A DNA stretch of 64,000 bases from Erythroxylum novogranatense (GCA_029891385.1 CM057226.1:10223225-10287224), one strand, 5' to 3'; counted from the stretch's first letter, positions 25,233 to 36,519 are shown. A program made the numbers and translations. The notes: generated from the sequence alone by a model not told the origin.

Positions 25233-25374
25233 AGTGAGAGATTGCTTCAAATCATTTCCAGATGCGATATCACGTAAGACAGCAAAGGCACGGTTGACTT
25301 CAATCCTCACCGCCGAAGCAACCTGTAGGAATAGTTCCTCTGGAATTTGAAATTCTGGGATCCGAGGTGGAGTC
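25233..25374 (-). pseudogene. Captured exon of a reticulon-like (RTNLB) gene
   Basis: The minus-strand reading IPEFQIPEELFLQVASAVRI, then EVNRAFAVLRDIASGNDLKQ, matches the loop between the two hydrophobic hairpins of plant reticulon-like ER membrane proteins (PEELxxQVAxxLRIEINRxxAVLRDIASGRDLKK in the family). It is flanked by a TTTTGCAG acceptor and a GTATGG donor, as a whole exon would be. No transmembrane-hairpin exon was found next to it. It lies inside the CACTA element. Confidence 0.8.
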
Positions 25375-25593
25375 CTGCAAAAGTGTCAGTAAATGATAAA
25401 ACTCGTACAAAAAATTGAGAAATGAAACGATGAACACCGTGATGGATCTTATGAGGACAAAAGGGTGATGTGTGTGTGCTCCAAACACATAACAAAAAGA
25501 AATCAGATATTTACCTTCCGAAGAAAACAGAGACGATAAGCGATTTTTAGATACTGGAACTTCTTGGTTGATGAATTAATCAAAAGTGCATAC

Positions 25594-25686
25594 CAGCTGT
25601 TGAGAGGCGCGTTTCTTCTGAATTTGCCCATTCAACAAACTCATCAATTTGCCCATTCCGAGTCCGAAAATTTCTAGATTTAAGAT
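25594..25686 (-). pseudogene. Unidentified exon-like block in the CACTA element
   Basis: Bounded on the minus strand by CTTGCAG (acceptor) and GTATGC (donor). Two of its frames are open (one contains FGLGMGKLMSLLNG, another RNGQIDEFVEWANSEETRLS). I cannot assign it to a family. It lies between the HMGB-like and reticulon-like blocks in the same orientation. Confidence 0.4.
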
Positions 25687-25761
25687 CTGCAAGGACCTCA
25701 ACGAAACCTAATTCCAGAACAAAAATATAAAAAGCGCCAAAAAAGAAAAAACGAAACTCAC

Positions 25762-25802
25762 TTAGCGTTCTTGGTATCGAACTTTGATTTACCTCCTTTC
25801 AT
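25762..25802 (-). pseudogene. Captured first coding exon of an HMGB-like gene
   Basis: The minus strand reads MKGGKSKFDTKNAK and then a perfect GTGAGT donor. Plant HMGB chromatin proteins begin MKGGKSK or MKGAKSK and have an early first intron. Sequence to the right (25800-26000) looks like the 5' UTR and an intron of that gene, including a CT-rich leader on the minus strand. The HMG box itself is absent. Confidence 0.6.
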
Positions 25803-26096
25803 CGCGAATCTTGCAAATCAATCCGCAGATTAACTACAAAAACTCATAAAACAAATCAAACAAAGCGGAAATCGATGAAAACCTATACAAAACCGAAAAG
25901 GAACTTACTAGTGCGATTAGGCAGAGCTGCGCTTCGGGTTTCAAAGAGAGAGATAGAGAGAGATGAGAGGAATGGAAAAGAGTGGAGGGCGTTATTTATT
26001 AGGGACCGAAAGGCGGAGAAGAAGAAGAAACGTGACAGAAGAAGTAACTAGCCAAATGGTGGGTAATGAACACTTATAAATATTAATTGAACAAAC

Positions 26097-26255
26097 TACG
26101 ACGTTTTCTTCAACAAAACGTTGCGCATTTTATTTTGCGACGTTTTGTCTAAAAAACGTCGCGAAAAATATAATAAATCTGTGACGTTTTTATAAAACGT
26201 CACAAAAAATTGGTTCTTTTTGTGACGTTTTTTAAACGTCATAAACGTCATAAAT
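26097..26255. repeat. CACTA right subterminal repeats
   Basis: The same GACGTTTT/AAAACGTC words as at the left end, in palindromic pairs with fewer copies. Confidence 0.75.
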
Positions 26256-26275
26256 TGCATATATTTGTTATAATG

Positions 26276-26278
26276 TAT
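26276..26278. repeat. CACTA target site duplication TAT (right copy)
   Basis: Partner of 22212-22214, directly after the terminal G of the element. Confidence 0.7.
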
Positions 26279-27557
26279 AGTACCGCTGTCACCTACAACC
26301 AAATTAATACCAACTCTAGAAATGAAAAATACAGTTAGTGAAGAGTTGAGATTGTTCTCACGATGAATTTTAACAACAAAGATTATACAAGTTCAAAAAT
26401 AAAACAAATTGGAGATTTTAAGTCACGTAAATTTAAGAATTTAGAAATAACAAAAATCAAAAATTAAAAACGTTATCGAATCGAAAAATTCAGTAAAAAA
26501 ATCTTAGCTTTGGGTCACCAATATTATTAGACTAATATGGACCCTCGCTATAAAATTCAGTCCACAAATAAACATCTATTGGGTGATGTTTTCTCTGAAG
26601 ATTAAATGAATAGAAACATGTATTCTAAACATTCTTATTAGTCAATAACTTAGACACGATCTTAAGTTTAATTGATTAATAACTTTAAGAACTAAGAAAC
26701 CAATGAACAAGACAACACATGTACGACATGTATTTAATCAAGTTAAGTACCTTCTTAGAATTTCCAACTGTAACATAAAGAAGGTAATCCTAATTGCCAC
26801 TTTTGATTAGCAAAATTGAACATCAAATCTTACTAAGCTAGTTATTAAACAAATCAATTCGTAGTTGTGTACCCTAGAAATCAACCAATTCAATCATAAA
26901 AAATAATTCAGAAGACACTCAATATTCATCAATAAACAAACTTTATTTAGAAATTTTACACAGACTAGATGATAACATGGTTCCCTTCAACCAAGAAGAA
27001 CGATTTAGCTACTCACAACAAAAGTAAAAACCAAGAGAAGAATATCAAAACACAAAGTCTCCATCCCTGGTCTTTTTAGAAAATACAAAAATCATAGTGA
27101 AAATACTGCAGAAATCGTAAGTACTACTCTATCTTGCCTCCTACGTGAAAAGTAACTGTGTTCTTTCTATGCTTTTATGTTCTCTTCTTCTCTCCTTTTT
27201 CATTGTCTTTAGCATATATTCTCTCTCCATATTTAGATTGCAAATCCCTCTCAATAAGGTAGAAATTTGATTCTCAAGATCATGAAGATCTTGGGTGGAT
27301 CAAATCTGATTTCAAAAACAGATTCTGCAGATGTTCTTTTTCCTTGCACGTGCCCATACTTAGTCACTTAATTTTCTGCTCGTCTGGAAGTACAAATTAT
27401 CTTAATTTTTCTTGCATCTTTTTTATTCAATTTCATCTTTCAAGTGTTGAAAATCATATGAGAAAAATTAAGAAACAAGTCCGTTAATTTTGAATAATAA
27501 TTTCAACACATTAAAAAGATTTAGATACAAAATTAGCATAAAAATGACAACTTAACA
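26279..27557 (-). repeat. Athila 5' LTR (inner boundary approximate)
   Basis: The outer end is clear: on the minus strand TGTTAAGTTGTC starts at 27557, and 27217-27557 matches 1448-1780. The inner end is set by the CACTA insertion next to the PBS and is not closed by a clean CA, so it could be off by some bases. No other gene content is visible. Confidence 0.7.
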
Positions 27558-29840
27558 AGAATCAAACAAGTGATTGCTATGTTCGGATAGTCCAAATTCT
27601 CAGTAGTTAGTTGAAACCGCTTCAAGTTAGGATGATTAATCAACTTTACGTTTGAGTCTATGCAGGATTATACTCGAAAGATCTTTTTTTGGCCCTCTCT
27701 AGTTTTATATGGAATGAACTTATAATCATGGAATTAACTTGATTATCATATTATAGATTATAAGTTAATAACCTTAGCCTATTCTCGTTTTAGGCCAAAC
27801 AGATCTTTAGATACCCATATAACCATCAAAGACTGTTAAAGAGACTAATTCATAGATCTGGGTCATTTCACTCTCAACGATAAAGCTTATCTCCTATAAT
27901 CTAACGAGTTGAGCTTAACCCCTATTATTCTGATGTTCATTTTGAAAATTAAAAAAAAATCTAGCAATTAGTATAGATGAAGATTAACTTTGTAAGAAAT
28001 TATTATATCCAAACTAGAGGATAAATTTGTGTCCTACCAAATCACACGTGTATTACCACAATGGTGGATATTAGTATTTTGGGAATATGCCTTAACAACC
28101 AATGGTTAACGAAGCCCTTTCATTCTCATTAATATTCATTGTTACTAAAGCTAATAAAAAAAGTTCTTTCAATATTGAGATATATATGTACATGTATATA
28201 TACATGTATATGTACATGTATATATACATAAAACTGTTATACATGTATATACTACTCCCACTAATCACATAAATCCAACTTCAATAAAATTATAGTTAAA
28301 CAATGCTATTTGGACTCTAAAACTGTTATATTATCATATGTTTCTTTCGTATGCAAATTTCATATCTACATCAAAGGATTTGATTTTAAAATGCACATGG
28401 TCATGTGTGGTGATTGTGTCCTTCAAAAACTCAACGTCACTTTGATACACGATTCTAATGACTTACATGATCGGCAAACATGGTCGTGTCCTCCACTTAT
28501 ATTACCATGTCTGACTCCACGTGAGCGTGTTTGTCCTCAACTATCATCCTTCAACTTGTACACAATTATAGAAGCTCACACGTTCGTCTGCACAATTGTG
28601 TCCGCCATTGACACAAGTGTGTGCAACCTTAACACGAGTAGGTACTCCAAAACTGGCATCAACTCATCGGTTTCTGCCTCAAATCCACTTGATTTTCGTT
28701 TCTTTTTATCTATGAAGACAACTAACACTTATAAACCCAAAATTTAGTGGAATTAAATGATCAAACATCTCTAAAATGTGGTTGAAACCACAACAACCCA
28801 AAAGTTATTAAAAATGAGTAAAATGATGTCATTTTCTATTTTTAATTTTAAAAATAAAGAAACTCGATTGAGCTTGGGCTCTAATCAAGTGCTTCAGGCT
28901 TAATCGATCTTTGGATCGAACTCGACCCTGCTTGACTCATTGTCATCCCTAGAAATAACTAAATTCTTTCGCGTGAATAATATTTAACAGATGTCATGTA
29001 TTGATTCATACTAAAAGAGGCACATATCTTTATTGGTAATCATAATTAAAAGCAGTAAATAGATATATAAGTTTCAGGTCAGAAGAGGAAAATTGTTTAG
29101 GCCTCCGATTTTTTACTTGACATATATTGGTAAATTGATTTTTATTGCTTTAAAAACATATCTTTATTTATAAATATACCTCTATCAACTTTTTTTTTCT
29201 TGTTAACGAGTCTGGTGGTAAAAATATTTTTGGTGAAAATTAGTATAGAAAAACTCTGCATTTTATTGAGTTTGATCGCAAAAAAATTTGCAAGGAATCC
29301 TACCACAACAAAATCTATTGAAGGGGCTTTAATAGCCAATTCAAAGAAAAATATTTACAAACAAAACCATAATTCAAAGAAAAGGAATAAAAGAAAGTAA
29401 TTAATCTTTAAAATTAGAAAAATATAATTAGAAAATCAACACACATATACTCATATAAAATATAGATTTAAGAGTAGAAAAGGAAAGAAAGGAACAAAAA
29501 GTAGATTAATACATCATGTTTTGTATAAGTAATATTTAAAATTTGACATACTTATGGTTGAAAAAGATATTTAAAAGATAAATAGAAATATATTTAACGA
29601 CCACGTCTTCTAATCGTTTTAGACCCGTGAATCAGGCCGGTCGCTATATGAGACTATTTTTCGGGGTCTAAGCAAAGGACCGTGTGTCGATTAATATTTC
29701 TAGGCGGATTTCAACCTTCAAAGCCATGGCCTTTGCTTTATATTTCTTGGCCGATTTCAACCTTCAAAGCCATGGCTCGGTCAAACCATTAGTCTTGGCA
29801 TCGTTCCCAGTTCCGCGTATCATATACGCAGAGACCATGT
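27558..29840. other. Intergenic, largely unique sequence
   Basis: No convincing gene. A palindromic TATATGTACATG microsatellite lies at about 28181-28250. An open frame of 145 codons at 28310-28747 (+) has many Cys, Thr and Ser but no domain I recognise and no promoter or intron signals. Short open frames at 29142-29400 overlap on both strands in A/T-rich DNA and look accidental. Confidence 0.5.
28310..28747 (+). CDS. Hypothetical ORF, 145 codons, doubtful
   Basis: The longest open frame of its surroundings. It starts MDSKTVILSYVSFVCKF. It contains no known motif, and the composition (nine Cys, scattered) does not suggest a clear secreted or structured protein. There is no TATA box at a sensible distance. 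It could be a chance frame or the remnant of an old transposon. Confidence 0.15.
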   Translation: MDSKTVILSYVSFVCKFHIYIKGFDFKMHMVMCGDCVLQKLNVTLIHDSNDLHDRQTWSCPPLILPCLTPRERVCPQLSSFNLYTIIEAHTFVCTIVSAIDTSVCNLNTSRYSKTGINSSVSASNPLDFRFFLSMKTTNTYKPKI

Positions 29841-29852
29841 AGCCTCTACCCA

Positions 29853-29866
29853 TCTATATATATATG
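29853..29866 (+). promoter_or_regulatory. TATA box of the small peptide gene
   Basis: CTATATATATATG starts about 150 bases before the ATG at 30005, which would place transcription start near 29885-29895 and leave a leader of about 115 bases. Confidence 0.5.
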
Positions 29867-30004
29867 TCTTCACTTTCATTACTACGACATGCAAAATCCA
29901 TCATAATCTAGTGCTTTAAAACTCATTGACGAGCCAGTGGAGAAGGCATTTAGTAACAATCTTCTGTCACAGTTTACTCATAAATACCAGACCAAAGAAA
30001 ACAG

Positions 30005-30367
30005 ATGGCTGCTTGTAACCCTAAAACCACCTTAGTTGTATTATTCCTTTCGTCAATCTTCCTGGTTTCTTTTAAACAAGCCGAAATGAGGCCGTTTGGG
30101 GACGAACAACTCATGTGGAAGCAACAAGGATTAGTGTTACAGTCTCTGCCGAAAGGTGGTCCAACACATCCAAGTCCCAACCCATGCACTTACGTCCGTG
30201 GACGTGGCAGAGGCAGTTGCACCTTCAACGGAATGAATGTCGCCGGCAGTGTCGTCCGTTCACCTCCTGCTTTCCCCGGACATGTCGACGATGTTGGCGT
30301 CGCTTCCACTACTGCTAACAGGAGCCAACACGACCACCAGCATCAAAGTTCGTCAGCTTCCATCTGA
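30005..30367 (+). CDS. Putative secreted cysteine-pair peptide precursor
   Basis: A 120-residue intronless protein. Residues 1-26 form a signal peptide: Lys at 7, then a hydrophobic TLVVLFLSSIFLVSF core, with likely cleavage near SFKQA/E. The remainder is hydrophilic and contains one cysteine pair, C61 and C72, in a Pro/Gly/Arg-rich setting (GGPTHPSPNPC, then TYVRGRGRGSC). A conserved-looking block MNVAGSVVRSPPAFPGHV and a His/Gln/Ser-rich tail follow. This build (short secreted precursor, conserved C-terminal motif) is that of plant signalling-peptide precursors. The CT start of the loop recalls the two-cysteine CTNIP/SCREW phytocytokines, but the core pentapeptide differs (CTYVR), so the family is not established. 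A possible poly(A) signal AATAAA is at 30421. Codon use and frame integrity support a real gene; the antisense ORF at 29974-30189 is its shadow. Confidence 0.65.
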   Translation: MAACNPKTTLVVLFLSSIFLVSFKQAEMRPFGDEQLMWKQQGLVLQSLPKGGPTHPSPNPCTYVRGRGRGSCTFNGMNVAGSVVRSPPAFPGHVDDVGVASTTANRSQHDHQHQSSSASI

Positions 30368-30429
30368 AGCTCGTATTGCTAATGCGTGCAACTAACCCAA
30401 GAACCCATCTCATGACACGTAATAAACAT

Positions 30430-32218
30430 GACCAAAATACAATCCACTAGCTTCCCTGTCTACCTAGAAGTTCATACGTTATAGATTTTCTTGTTTGTCT
30501 TTTCTGTGTCTTTTGGGACAGTTGATGGCAACTTATGGAGTTAAGCTTGGATGGCTCAACAGGGTTAAAAACTGATGATTCCACCCCAATTGTATAACAT
30601 TAACATTGTTTATTATTTTCTAAAGAGTTCTACAATAATGTTCTCTTTTTCCTTGTGCATATATTGGCAAGTTACTGCTTTCTTTTTTTATGAATAATGA
30701 AGAATAGTTTATATCAACTTTCATGAATCCATTTCTGGAAATCAATCTAAGCATAGGTATAAACATCTCTCTAAATCAATATAGGAACGTATATTTTTTT
30801 CAAGAAAATTAGGGAAAATTACTTATACTTTCTTATTTAAAATTTTAATTGGTTGAGGTTTGTTTAAAATTGGGCTGGATGATAAAAATTCAAGTTCAAA
30901 TTATATTCAAAGGTTCATCATACATAATTGAGTGAATCTTAGTTAAAGCTAGATTCCACTAAAAAAAATTGTGAACGAATTAATATATTTTTCAAGGTTC
31001 TCCATCCTTCTAAACTAGTAGTATTTAGCTAGCCTTAACAAGCGTCCAATAAATGAAAAAGTTATTTACTATATATAGGCTTCAACAATTTCTCTCGAGA
31101 AGAGTTTTCACTTTTTTAAGCACAAGAGATTTAATAAAAATATGACTTTCAAGAATAGTGATGCCATTGACGTATTTCGAAACTCTAGCGTATGTCCCAC
31201 ATTTGCAAATGTAGTGGCTTTTTCTTAAATAGACATCTTCTTCAACTAATTGTTGCTTCTTTTATATCTTGAATTGACTTTAAATCTTCAATACCATGTT
31301 TGATAAAATCTTCCAATATCCAGATGTTAAGACAAATGATCACTTCACAGAGTTTATTGTGATTTGTAAGATCCTTTTAATTATTGTGGAATCACTTTTA
31401 ATAAATCACGTAAGTTCATAAAGAAGGATTTTGCAAGAAAGGAAGCATTTATTATATGGTTTTAAAAAATATATATATCGTTACCTATACAAAGAAATAA
31501 ATCCAATTTTAATTTTGAAATATTATAAGTTCATCATCAAATTCGTTAATAATAAATCTTGAGCTAACAACTACAAATCATTTCAATATTTAAAAGAGTC
31601 ATGTGAGTGAAGACAATGCCTTAGGTACATCATCCAACAATAGCACTCAGAAATGTCCAAGTGGGATAACTTCTTAAGCAAATCTATTTCACCTGTAAGT
31701 CCCTATTATGACATGCCCTAAGATCCACGATCCTCAAATTTGGGAGATGAAACATAGGCTTAGGAAGCTCGATGGTTAATTATAGGCATTCATTAAAGGT
31801 TAACAAACCTCAATTGTTTTGTAGACTTTAATCCTTTTAAGAAATCAATGTTCTCTATCTCAATGTGATGCTTTGGTGCACTCTTCTTGACTATATTCAT
31901 CCATCTTCTTAGGTAAAAGACATTAAGCTTTTCCATCTTTGAGAATTCCACAAATTTGTAATCAAGAAAAAACTAGATAAAAGTTAATATTATTTGTAGG
32001 CTATCCTTAACAAGTGCATCTTTGGTTTCCACCAAATATACATTGTAACACGGCGGAACAATTCTTATCGGATTCCTATTATCATTGGAAAAAATCTCAA
32101 CTTGAATCCTTAAATCCAAACAACAAATAATCGAGGTATTGTCGCGGGGAGGAAGCCTCAAATTTGTGAGCCTCTGTTGTCAGTTAAGATGTGTAATTGA
32201 AGATAAATAAAGCAATAT
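30430..32218. other. Intergenic sequence between the peptide gene and the SIRE element
   Basis: AT-rich, with many stops in all frames. Small open frames (such as 31973-32161) have no recognisable content. I see no RNA gene and no clear transposon boundary. Confidence 0.5.
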
Positions 32219-33156
32219 TGTTAAGATATATGTTATATATCTTATTATTTAATTTTGGCATTATTCTATAATTAGACTTTTAAGATAACGTTGATTAGCT
32301 TCAAATCTTAATCAAGATGGGATAGAATATCTTGGATAATATTGGATAAGAGATTGTATGAAGATAGAACTTCTTTTTGTGAAAACTACTTTGGGAAATC
32401 ACATGACCTTAGTGGAATGCAGTGAGTCCTCTTTTGTATGGTGTTGTTGATGGATTTTTTGCTATGAGCTCTTTGGTCTGTAGTTGTCGATTGGATTAGT
32501 ATGCAGTTGTGCTAATTTTATGTTTATAATTAATCCATCTTGTTGTTGCATTTTGTGTGGCTTCTGCGTGACTTGAGCTGTGTTTTCTTCTGGTGTGTCA
32601 TGGTTGATGTGATTCTGGTGTAGATGTGATTTTGTTTTGGTATTTGGGTAAATCATTTGTATATCTATTTCTCTTCTTCAACTTCAATTAAAGGTGGCCT
32701 TTGAGACTTGGTGAAAAATTTTTAGATCTATCTTTGAAGGAGCTGAATTCATTGGGAAGTTGTCCCTTTTATCTCAAGTGTATTCGTTTTCGTTCTTTGT
32801 TATCTTAGTCACTTGAGTTATTTGATTTTTTTTCAATAAAAAGTTATTGAGAGAAATCTTCTATTGAGGTTAACATGAGTAGGTTGTGTTATTGGGTGTG
32901 AAATCTTTCATAGGTTGTAAGGATGAGAGGTAGTGTTAAGGGTTAAGTGATGTTGACTCAGTAAAGCCTTATATAAAATTATTATCATTAGTGAAAGTTT
33001 TAAGTTAGGTGAGGGCCCCATATATGTAGGTAAGATGTGCCAAACTACGTTAACAAAATTTAGTCTTAATTTTTTATTTGTGTTTGTGCGTTTAATTTTC
33101 TGATTTTAATTGTGTTGGATTTTACGAAACTACTACAACCCTTCAGAAACTTTTAA
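32219..33156 (+). repeat. 5' LTR of the SIRE element
   Basis: Starts TGTTAAGATATATG and ends before the PBS. It matches 39617-40620 throughout, for example the CTTTTAAGATAACGTTGATT stretch near 32275 against 39748. The terminal CA has mutated to AA. Confidence 0.85.
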
Positions 33157-33157
33157 T

Positions 33158-33170
33158 TGGTATAAGAGAG
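33158..33170 (+). other. SIRE primer binding site, tRNA-iMet type
   Basis: TGGTATAAGAGAG differs from the iMet-complementary TGGTATCAGAGC at the C-to-A position and the last base, and lies one base after the LTR. Confidence 0.75.
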
Positions 33171-33226
33171 GGTCACCAAATCATAGCTTAGTATAATAAG
33201 TTGGTACAAATCCGTGTTTCGCAAAC

Positions 33227-34685
33227 ATGGCTACAAGAGAAGAGCATCAATTACCAAGCCACTGTTGTTGGATGGTTCCAATTATTCTACGTGGAAATTA
33301 CAAATGAGATTCTTTATTTTGGCAGAGGGAACAAAAGCATGGAACTCAATGCTAAATGGCTGGACACATCCAATGATAATTGATGACAAAGGAGAAATAG
33401 TATGAAAGATCCATCTAAGTGGACAAGAGTTGAAGAAGAGAGAGCAGTTAGAAACTCTCAAACTATGCATGCCATCTTTACTGTTGATGATGAAGGTCGC
33501 TTCTCAATGATATCATTTTGTGAATCAGCTAAAGAAGCGTGGGGTATTTTACAAACTATACATAAAGGATAAAAATCTATGATAACCTCAAAACTTCAGA
33601 TGTTGGTTGTGAAATTTGAAGAGTTGAAGATGGACGAGAGTGAAACCATTGAAGACTTCCATGAGAGATTGCGTGGCATAGCAAACTGAGCACATTAACT
33701 TGGGAAGAAATACTCTAATTTGAAATTGGTTAAGAACACATTAAGATCGTTACCTCTGAGATTCATACCAAAAATTAGAACAATCGAGGAAGCTCGTGAC
33801 ATCAACGAATTGTCGTTGGATATGTTATTTGGAATTCTTAACAATTTTGAAATGAATTTGTTAAGCGACAAACAAGAGAGGAGCAAAGGATTAGCATTGT
33901 AAGCTGAAATTAGTGAAATTGTGAATGATGTAGAAGATGAATCTGATGAGAATGAAGATCTGGTGTTATTGACAAGAAATTTCAATAAATGGTTAAAGAA
34001 ACTAAAACAGGATAGAACCGAGTTTAGGCAAAAAGGTGGGAGTTCATCGAACAACAAGTTAAAACTCAATAAGGTGGAAGAAAAGGGAAGAAAATTCAAT
34101 GTCATAAGTGTTAAGGCTTCAAACATGTGTAAGCAAAATATGCTAATACCTTAAAGAAGAGAAAAGGGAAGTCCTTTACGAGCACTTGGAGTGAGAATGA
34201 ATTCGAAAGTGAGTTGGTAATGAAGAAGAAGTTATAAGTAGTGCTGCATTAGTTGCTTTATAAGTAAAATTACAGTTGCTTGCTTAATAGCAACCAAGTA
34301 GGAAGAAACTAACGAGGAAAACATGGATAAATCAGAAAGTCTTCGAAAAAATGCGGATGAGTCAGGTCGAAGTCTGACCTCAGATTATGACAATGATGAC
34401 AGTAATTTAGATGACAAAAAGGAGGATATCTATGAAGCCTATGAATTAACGTATGCAAAATGGGTGCAAATATATGAGAAGAATGAAAAGTTAAAAAAGG
34501 AAAACTCCTCCATGAAGAACATCATTCAAGATTTGGAGAATAAATTATTTTCTATATTATACGAGCTTGGTGAAACAAAATTGAAATTGATCAATACAGA
34601 AAAGAGAATAAGAATGTTAAATGAAGGCACAGAAAAGTTAGAAAAGTTGATGAAAATCGGTAAGATTAAAGGAGATTTTTAAGGC
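33227..34685 (+). pseudogene. SIRE gag, broken
   Basis: The ATG at 33227 starts MATREEHQLP; a frame change then leads to LLLDGSNYSTWKLQMRFFIL and AEGTKAWNSMLNGWTHP, the gag N-terminal domain of SIRE-type elements. Further segments give MLVVKFEELKMDESETIEDF and LRSLPLRFIPKIRTIEEARD. The block at 34323-34682 is open for 119 codons (MDKSESLRKNADESGRS...) and forms an acidic stretch plus a Lys/Glu-rich coiled coil ending in MKIGKIKGDF, as in SIRE gag C termini. A zinc-knuckle remnant lies near 34100. Frameshifts prevent a continuous product. Confidence 0.8.
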
Positions 34686-34689
34686 ATTG

Positions 34690-35310
34690 ACTATATAGGT
34701 GAATGTTGTAGGTCGAATGATGAGAAAAATGATACAATCAGATCTGTCCAAGAAGAAACCTCAAGGAAAAATAACAAGTTTATACCTATATGTCATTTTT
34801 GTGGAGTTATCGGACATATAAGGCTGAGATGCTACAAGATATTACAAACTTTATCCCAAAGGACTCAAAGTTGAAAATCTATATATCCACTACAAAATTT
34901 CCAGTGATAAAAATCCATGGTACCGAAGCACTCTTAGGTTTGAAAAGGTCAATTGCAAGCTCTTGTAGTTCTTAAAGGCATAAAGGCTATTTTACATAAT
35001 GATCGGTATTTTGACAGTAGATGTTCACGTCTTATGAAAAGAGAAATAAGCTACTGGACTGATTATCAAAGTTATGTGGATGGGCATGTGACTTTTGGTG
35101 ATGGAAAGAAGGCTTTGGTTATTGGAAGAGAGACACTATGCATGGATGGACTACCATATTTCTAGAATGTGCTTCACATTGATGGATTAAAAGCCAACTT
35201 GGTGAGTATAAGCCAACTTTGTGATGATGATTTATTGGTTAAATTTACAAGTGATGACAAAAAAAAAGAGAATGTCTTATGAGCGACAGATGACCCACAG
35301 ACAATTGCTA
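34690..35310 (+). pseudogene. SIRE protease region, broken
   Basis: The segment at 34953-35165 reads YFDSRCSRLMKRE and VTFGDGKKALVIGRETL. Copia proteases have DSGCSxHMTG followed by SVTFGDG; here the catalytic DSG has become DSR. An upstream CHFCGVIGHIR-like knuckle trace is visible near 34790-34820. Confidence 0.7.
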
Positions 35311-35311
35311 T

Positions 35312-35890
35312 ATGTTGCAAATTATGACTACGTATAAATCGGCCTTATATGATGATAACATAGATCTATGGCATAAAAAGCTTGGGCACATCAGTTATGA
35401 GCTTATTAGTAATTTAAAGAAATTGAAAGTTGTGAGAGGTTTGCCCATAATGAACAAAGAAGATAAAATGATATATAGTGCATGCCAAAGGGTAATGAGA
35501 GTGCCACATAAAAATGTTAGACATGTTACTTCCTTAAGCATACTAGAATTAATTCATATGGACTTGGTTAGTCCAACACAACATGATAGCATTGGTGGAT
35601 GAGTTTTTTTTAACTTGCATTGATAATTATTCTAGATATACTTGTATGTAATTTGTGAAAGAAAAATCATATGCTTTTAAGGCTTTTAGAAGCATATGTG
35701 TGCAGGTTATGAATTTAAAAAAAATATGACAATGTTGAGAATTCGATCAGATCATGGAAGGGAATTTGAGAATGTTAGCTTCAATGATTTATGTGACAAG
35801 TATGGTATCATACAAAAAAATTTAGCACCTAAAACTCCACAACAAAATGAAGTTGTCAAGAAATGGCCAGATCTATGTTGAATGGAAGAA
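35312..35890 (+). pseudogene. SIRE integrase, broken
   Basis: DLWHKKLGHISYELISNLKK is the GAG-pre-integrase/HHCC region. LELIHMDLVSPTQHDS holds the first catalytic Asp, RIRSDHGREFEN the second. The Glu block reads PQQNEVVKKW where PQQNGVVERKNR is expected, so the catalytic Glu appears lost. A deletion or stop splits the core between 35600 and 35690. Confidence 0.8.
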
Positions 35891-36519
35891 AGATGTTGAT
35901 TATATTTAGGGCCAAAGTAGTTAACACGACATGCTATATATACCTTGCAGTTTATCTTATAACTATTTTGAACAAGACATCTTATGAACTTTGGAAGGGA
36001 AGAAACCAAATGTAAGTTGTTTTCATATTTTTGGCAGTAAATGCTATATTCTTAAAGATCAGGAATAGCTCCGAATATTCAAAAGCAACAGTGTTGAAGA
36101 GATCTCCATTGGCTATTCGACCCTCAGTAAAGCATATCAAGTGTTTAATCAAAGAACCAAGAAAGTGTTAGAGTCTACAAATGTTGTGATTGATGATGCG
36201 CCTTAATTAGATGGCAAAGTGAAAATGCACAAAACCAACCTTGCAGACCAACTCAAATAAGCAATGGGATAGGAACCAAAAAGTGCCTAGACCTACAGTT
36301 AGCCGCTATTAGTGAAGAAACTATGCAAAATGAAGAGCTATTAGTTGTTTTGGATGATGAAACCACTAAAACACTTGATGCAAAAATAATTCCTTTGAAT
36401 AATCAAAATCTGAGATAAGATGATTTGAACAGGGATCCTCCCTCACAGATCAAAAGAATTCATCTAGCTAAAAACATAATTGGAGAAATCAGTGAGAGGA
36501 GAAAAATAAAGGAAAGAAA

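Larger units (their letters stand above)
22215..26275. mobile_element. Nonautonomous CACTA (En/Spm-type) transposon carrying host gene fragments
   Basis: 4061 bp beginning CACTACAAGAAA and ending TTTGTTATAATG, a decayed copy of the inverted end, flanked by TAT/TAT. Both ends carry many subterminal copies of a palindromic GCGACGTTTT...AAAACGTCGC word (about 22240-22590 and 26098-26250), as CACTA transposase-binding regions do. I find no transposase reading. The centre holds exon-like pieces of a bHLH gene, a reticulon-like gene, an HMGB-like gene and one unknown piece, all on the minus strand. This is the structure of a Pack-CACTA (gene-capturing) element. It interrupts Athila between PBS and 5' LTR. 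Confidence 0.85.
1448..27557 (-). mobile_element. Athila-lineage Ty3/Gypsy retrotransposon, nested and decayed
   Basis: Read on the minus strand, the order is 5' LTR (to about 26279), PBS (22193-22208), gag (about 22080-20900), protease (about 20460-20047), reverse transcriptase and RNase H (about 19560-18240), integrase (about 18000-17362 continued at 5386-4966), a 3' extra ORF (about 4600-3389), a polypurine tract (1781-1797) and a 3' LTR remnant (1448-1780). Domain wording is typical of Athila, for example [14 protein letters not shown] in integrase and GWRVCIDYRKIN in RT. Three later insertions break it: an LTR at its left end, the LARD-like element inside integrase, and a CACTA element between PBS and 5' LTR. 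Many in-frame stops show it cannot make a full polyprotein. The sequence after the 5' LTR begins AGAAT at 27558; its TSD partner is outside the window. Confidence 0.85.

Noticed and set aside
28181..28250. Palindromic TATATGTACATG stretch as a regulatory or origin-like structure
   Set aside because: Best explained as a microsatellite; such repeats are self-complementary by nature.
28861..28960. Possible end of a DNA transposon (inverse of GGGATGACAATGAGTC)
   Set aside because: Only one end-like motif is visible, with no partner end or TSD, so it cannot be called.
29974..30189. Antisense ORF over the peptide gene
   Set aside because: Shadow of 30005-30367; it has no support of its own.
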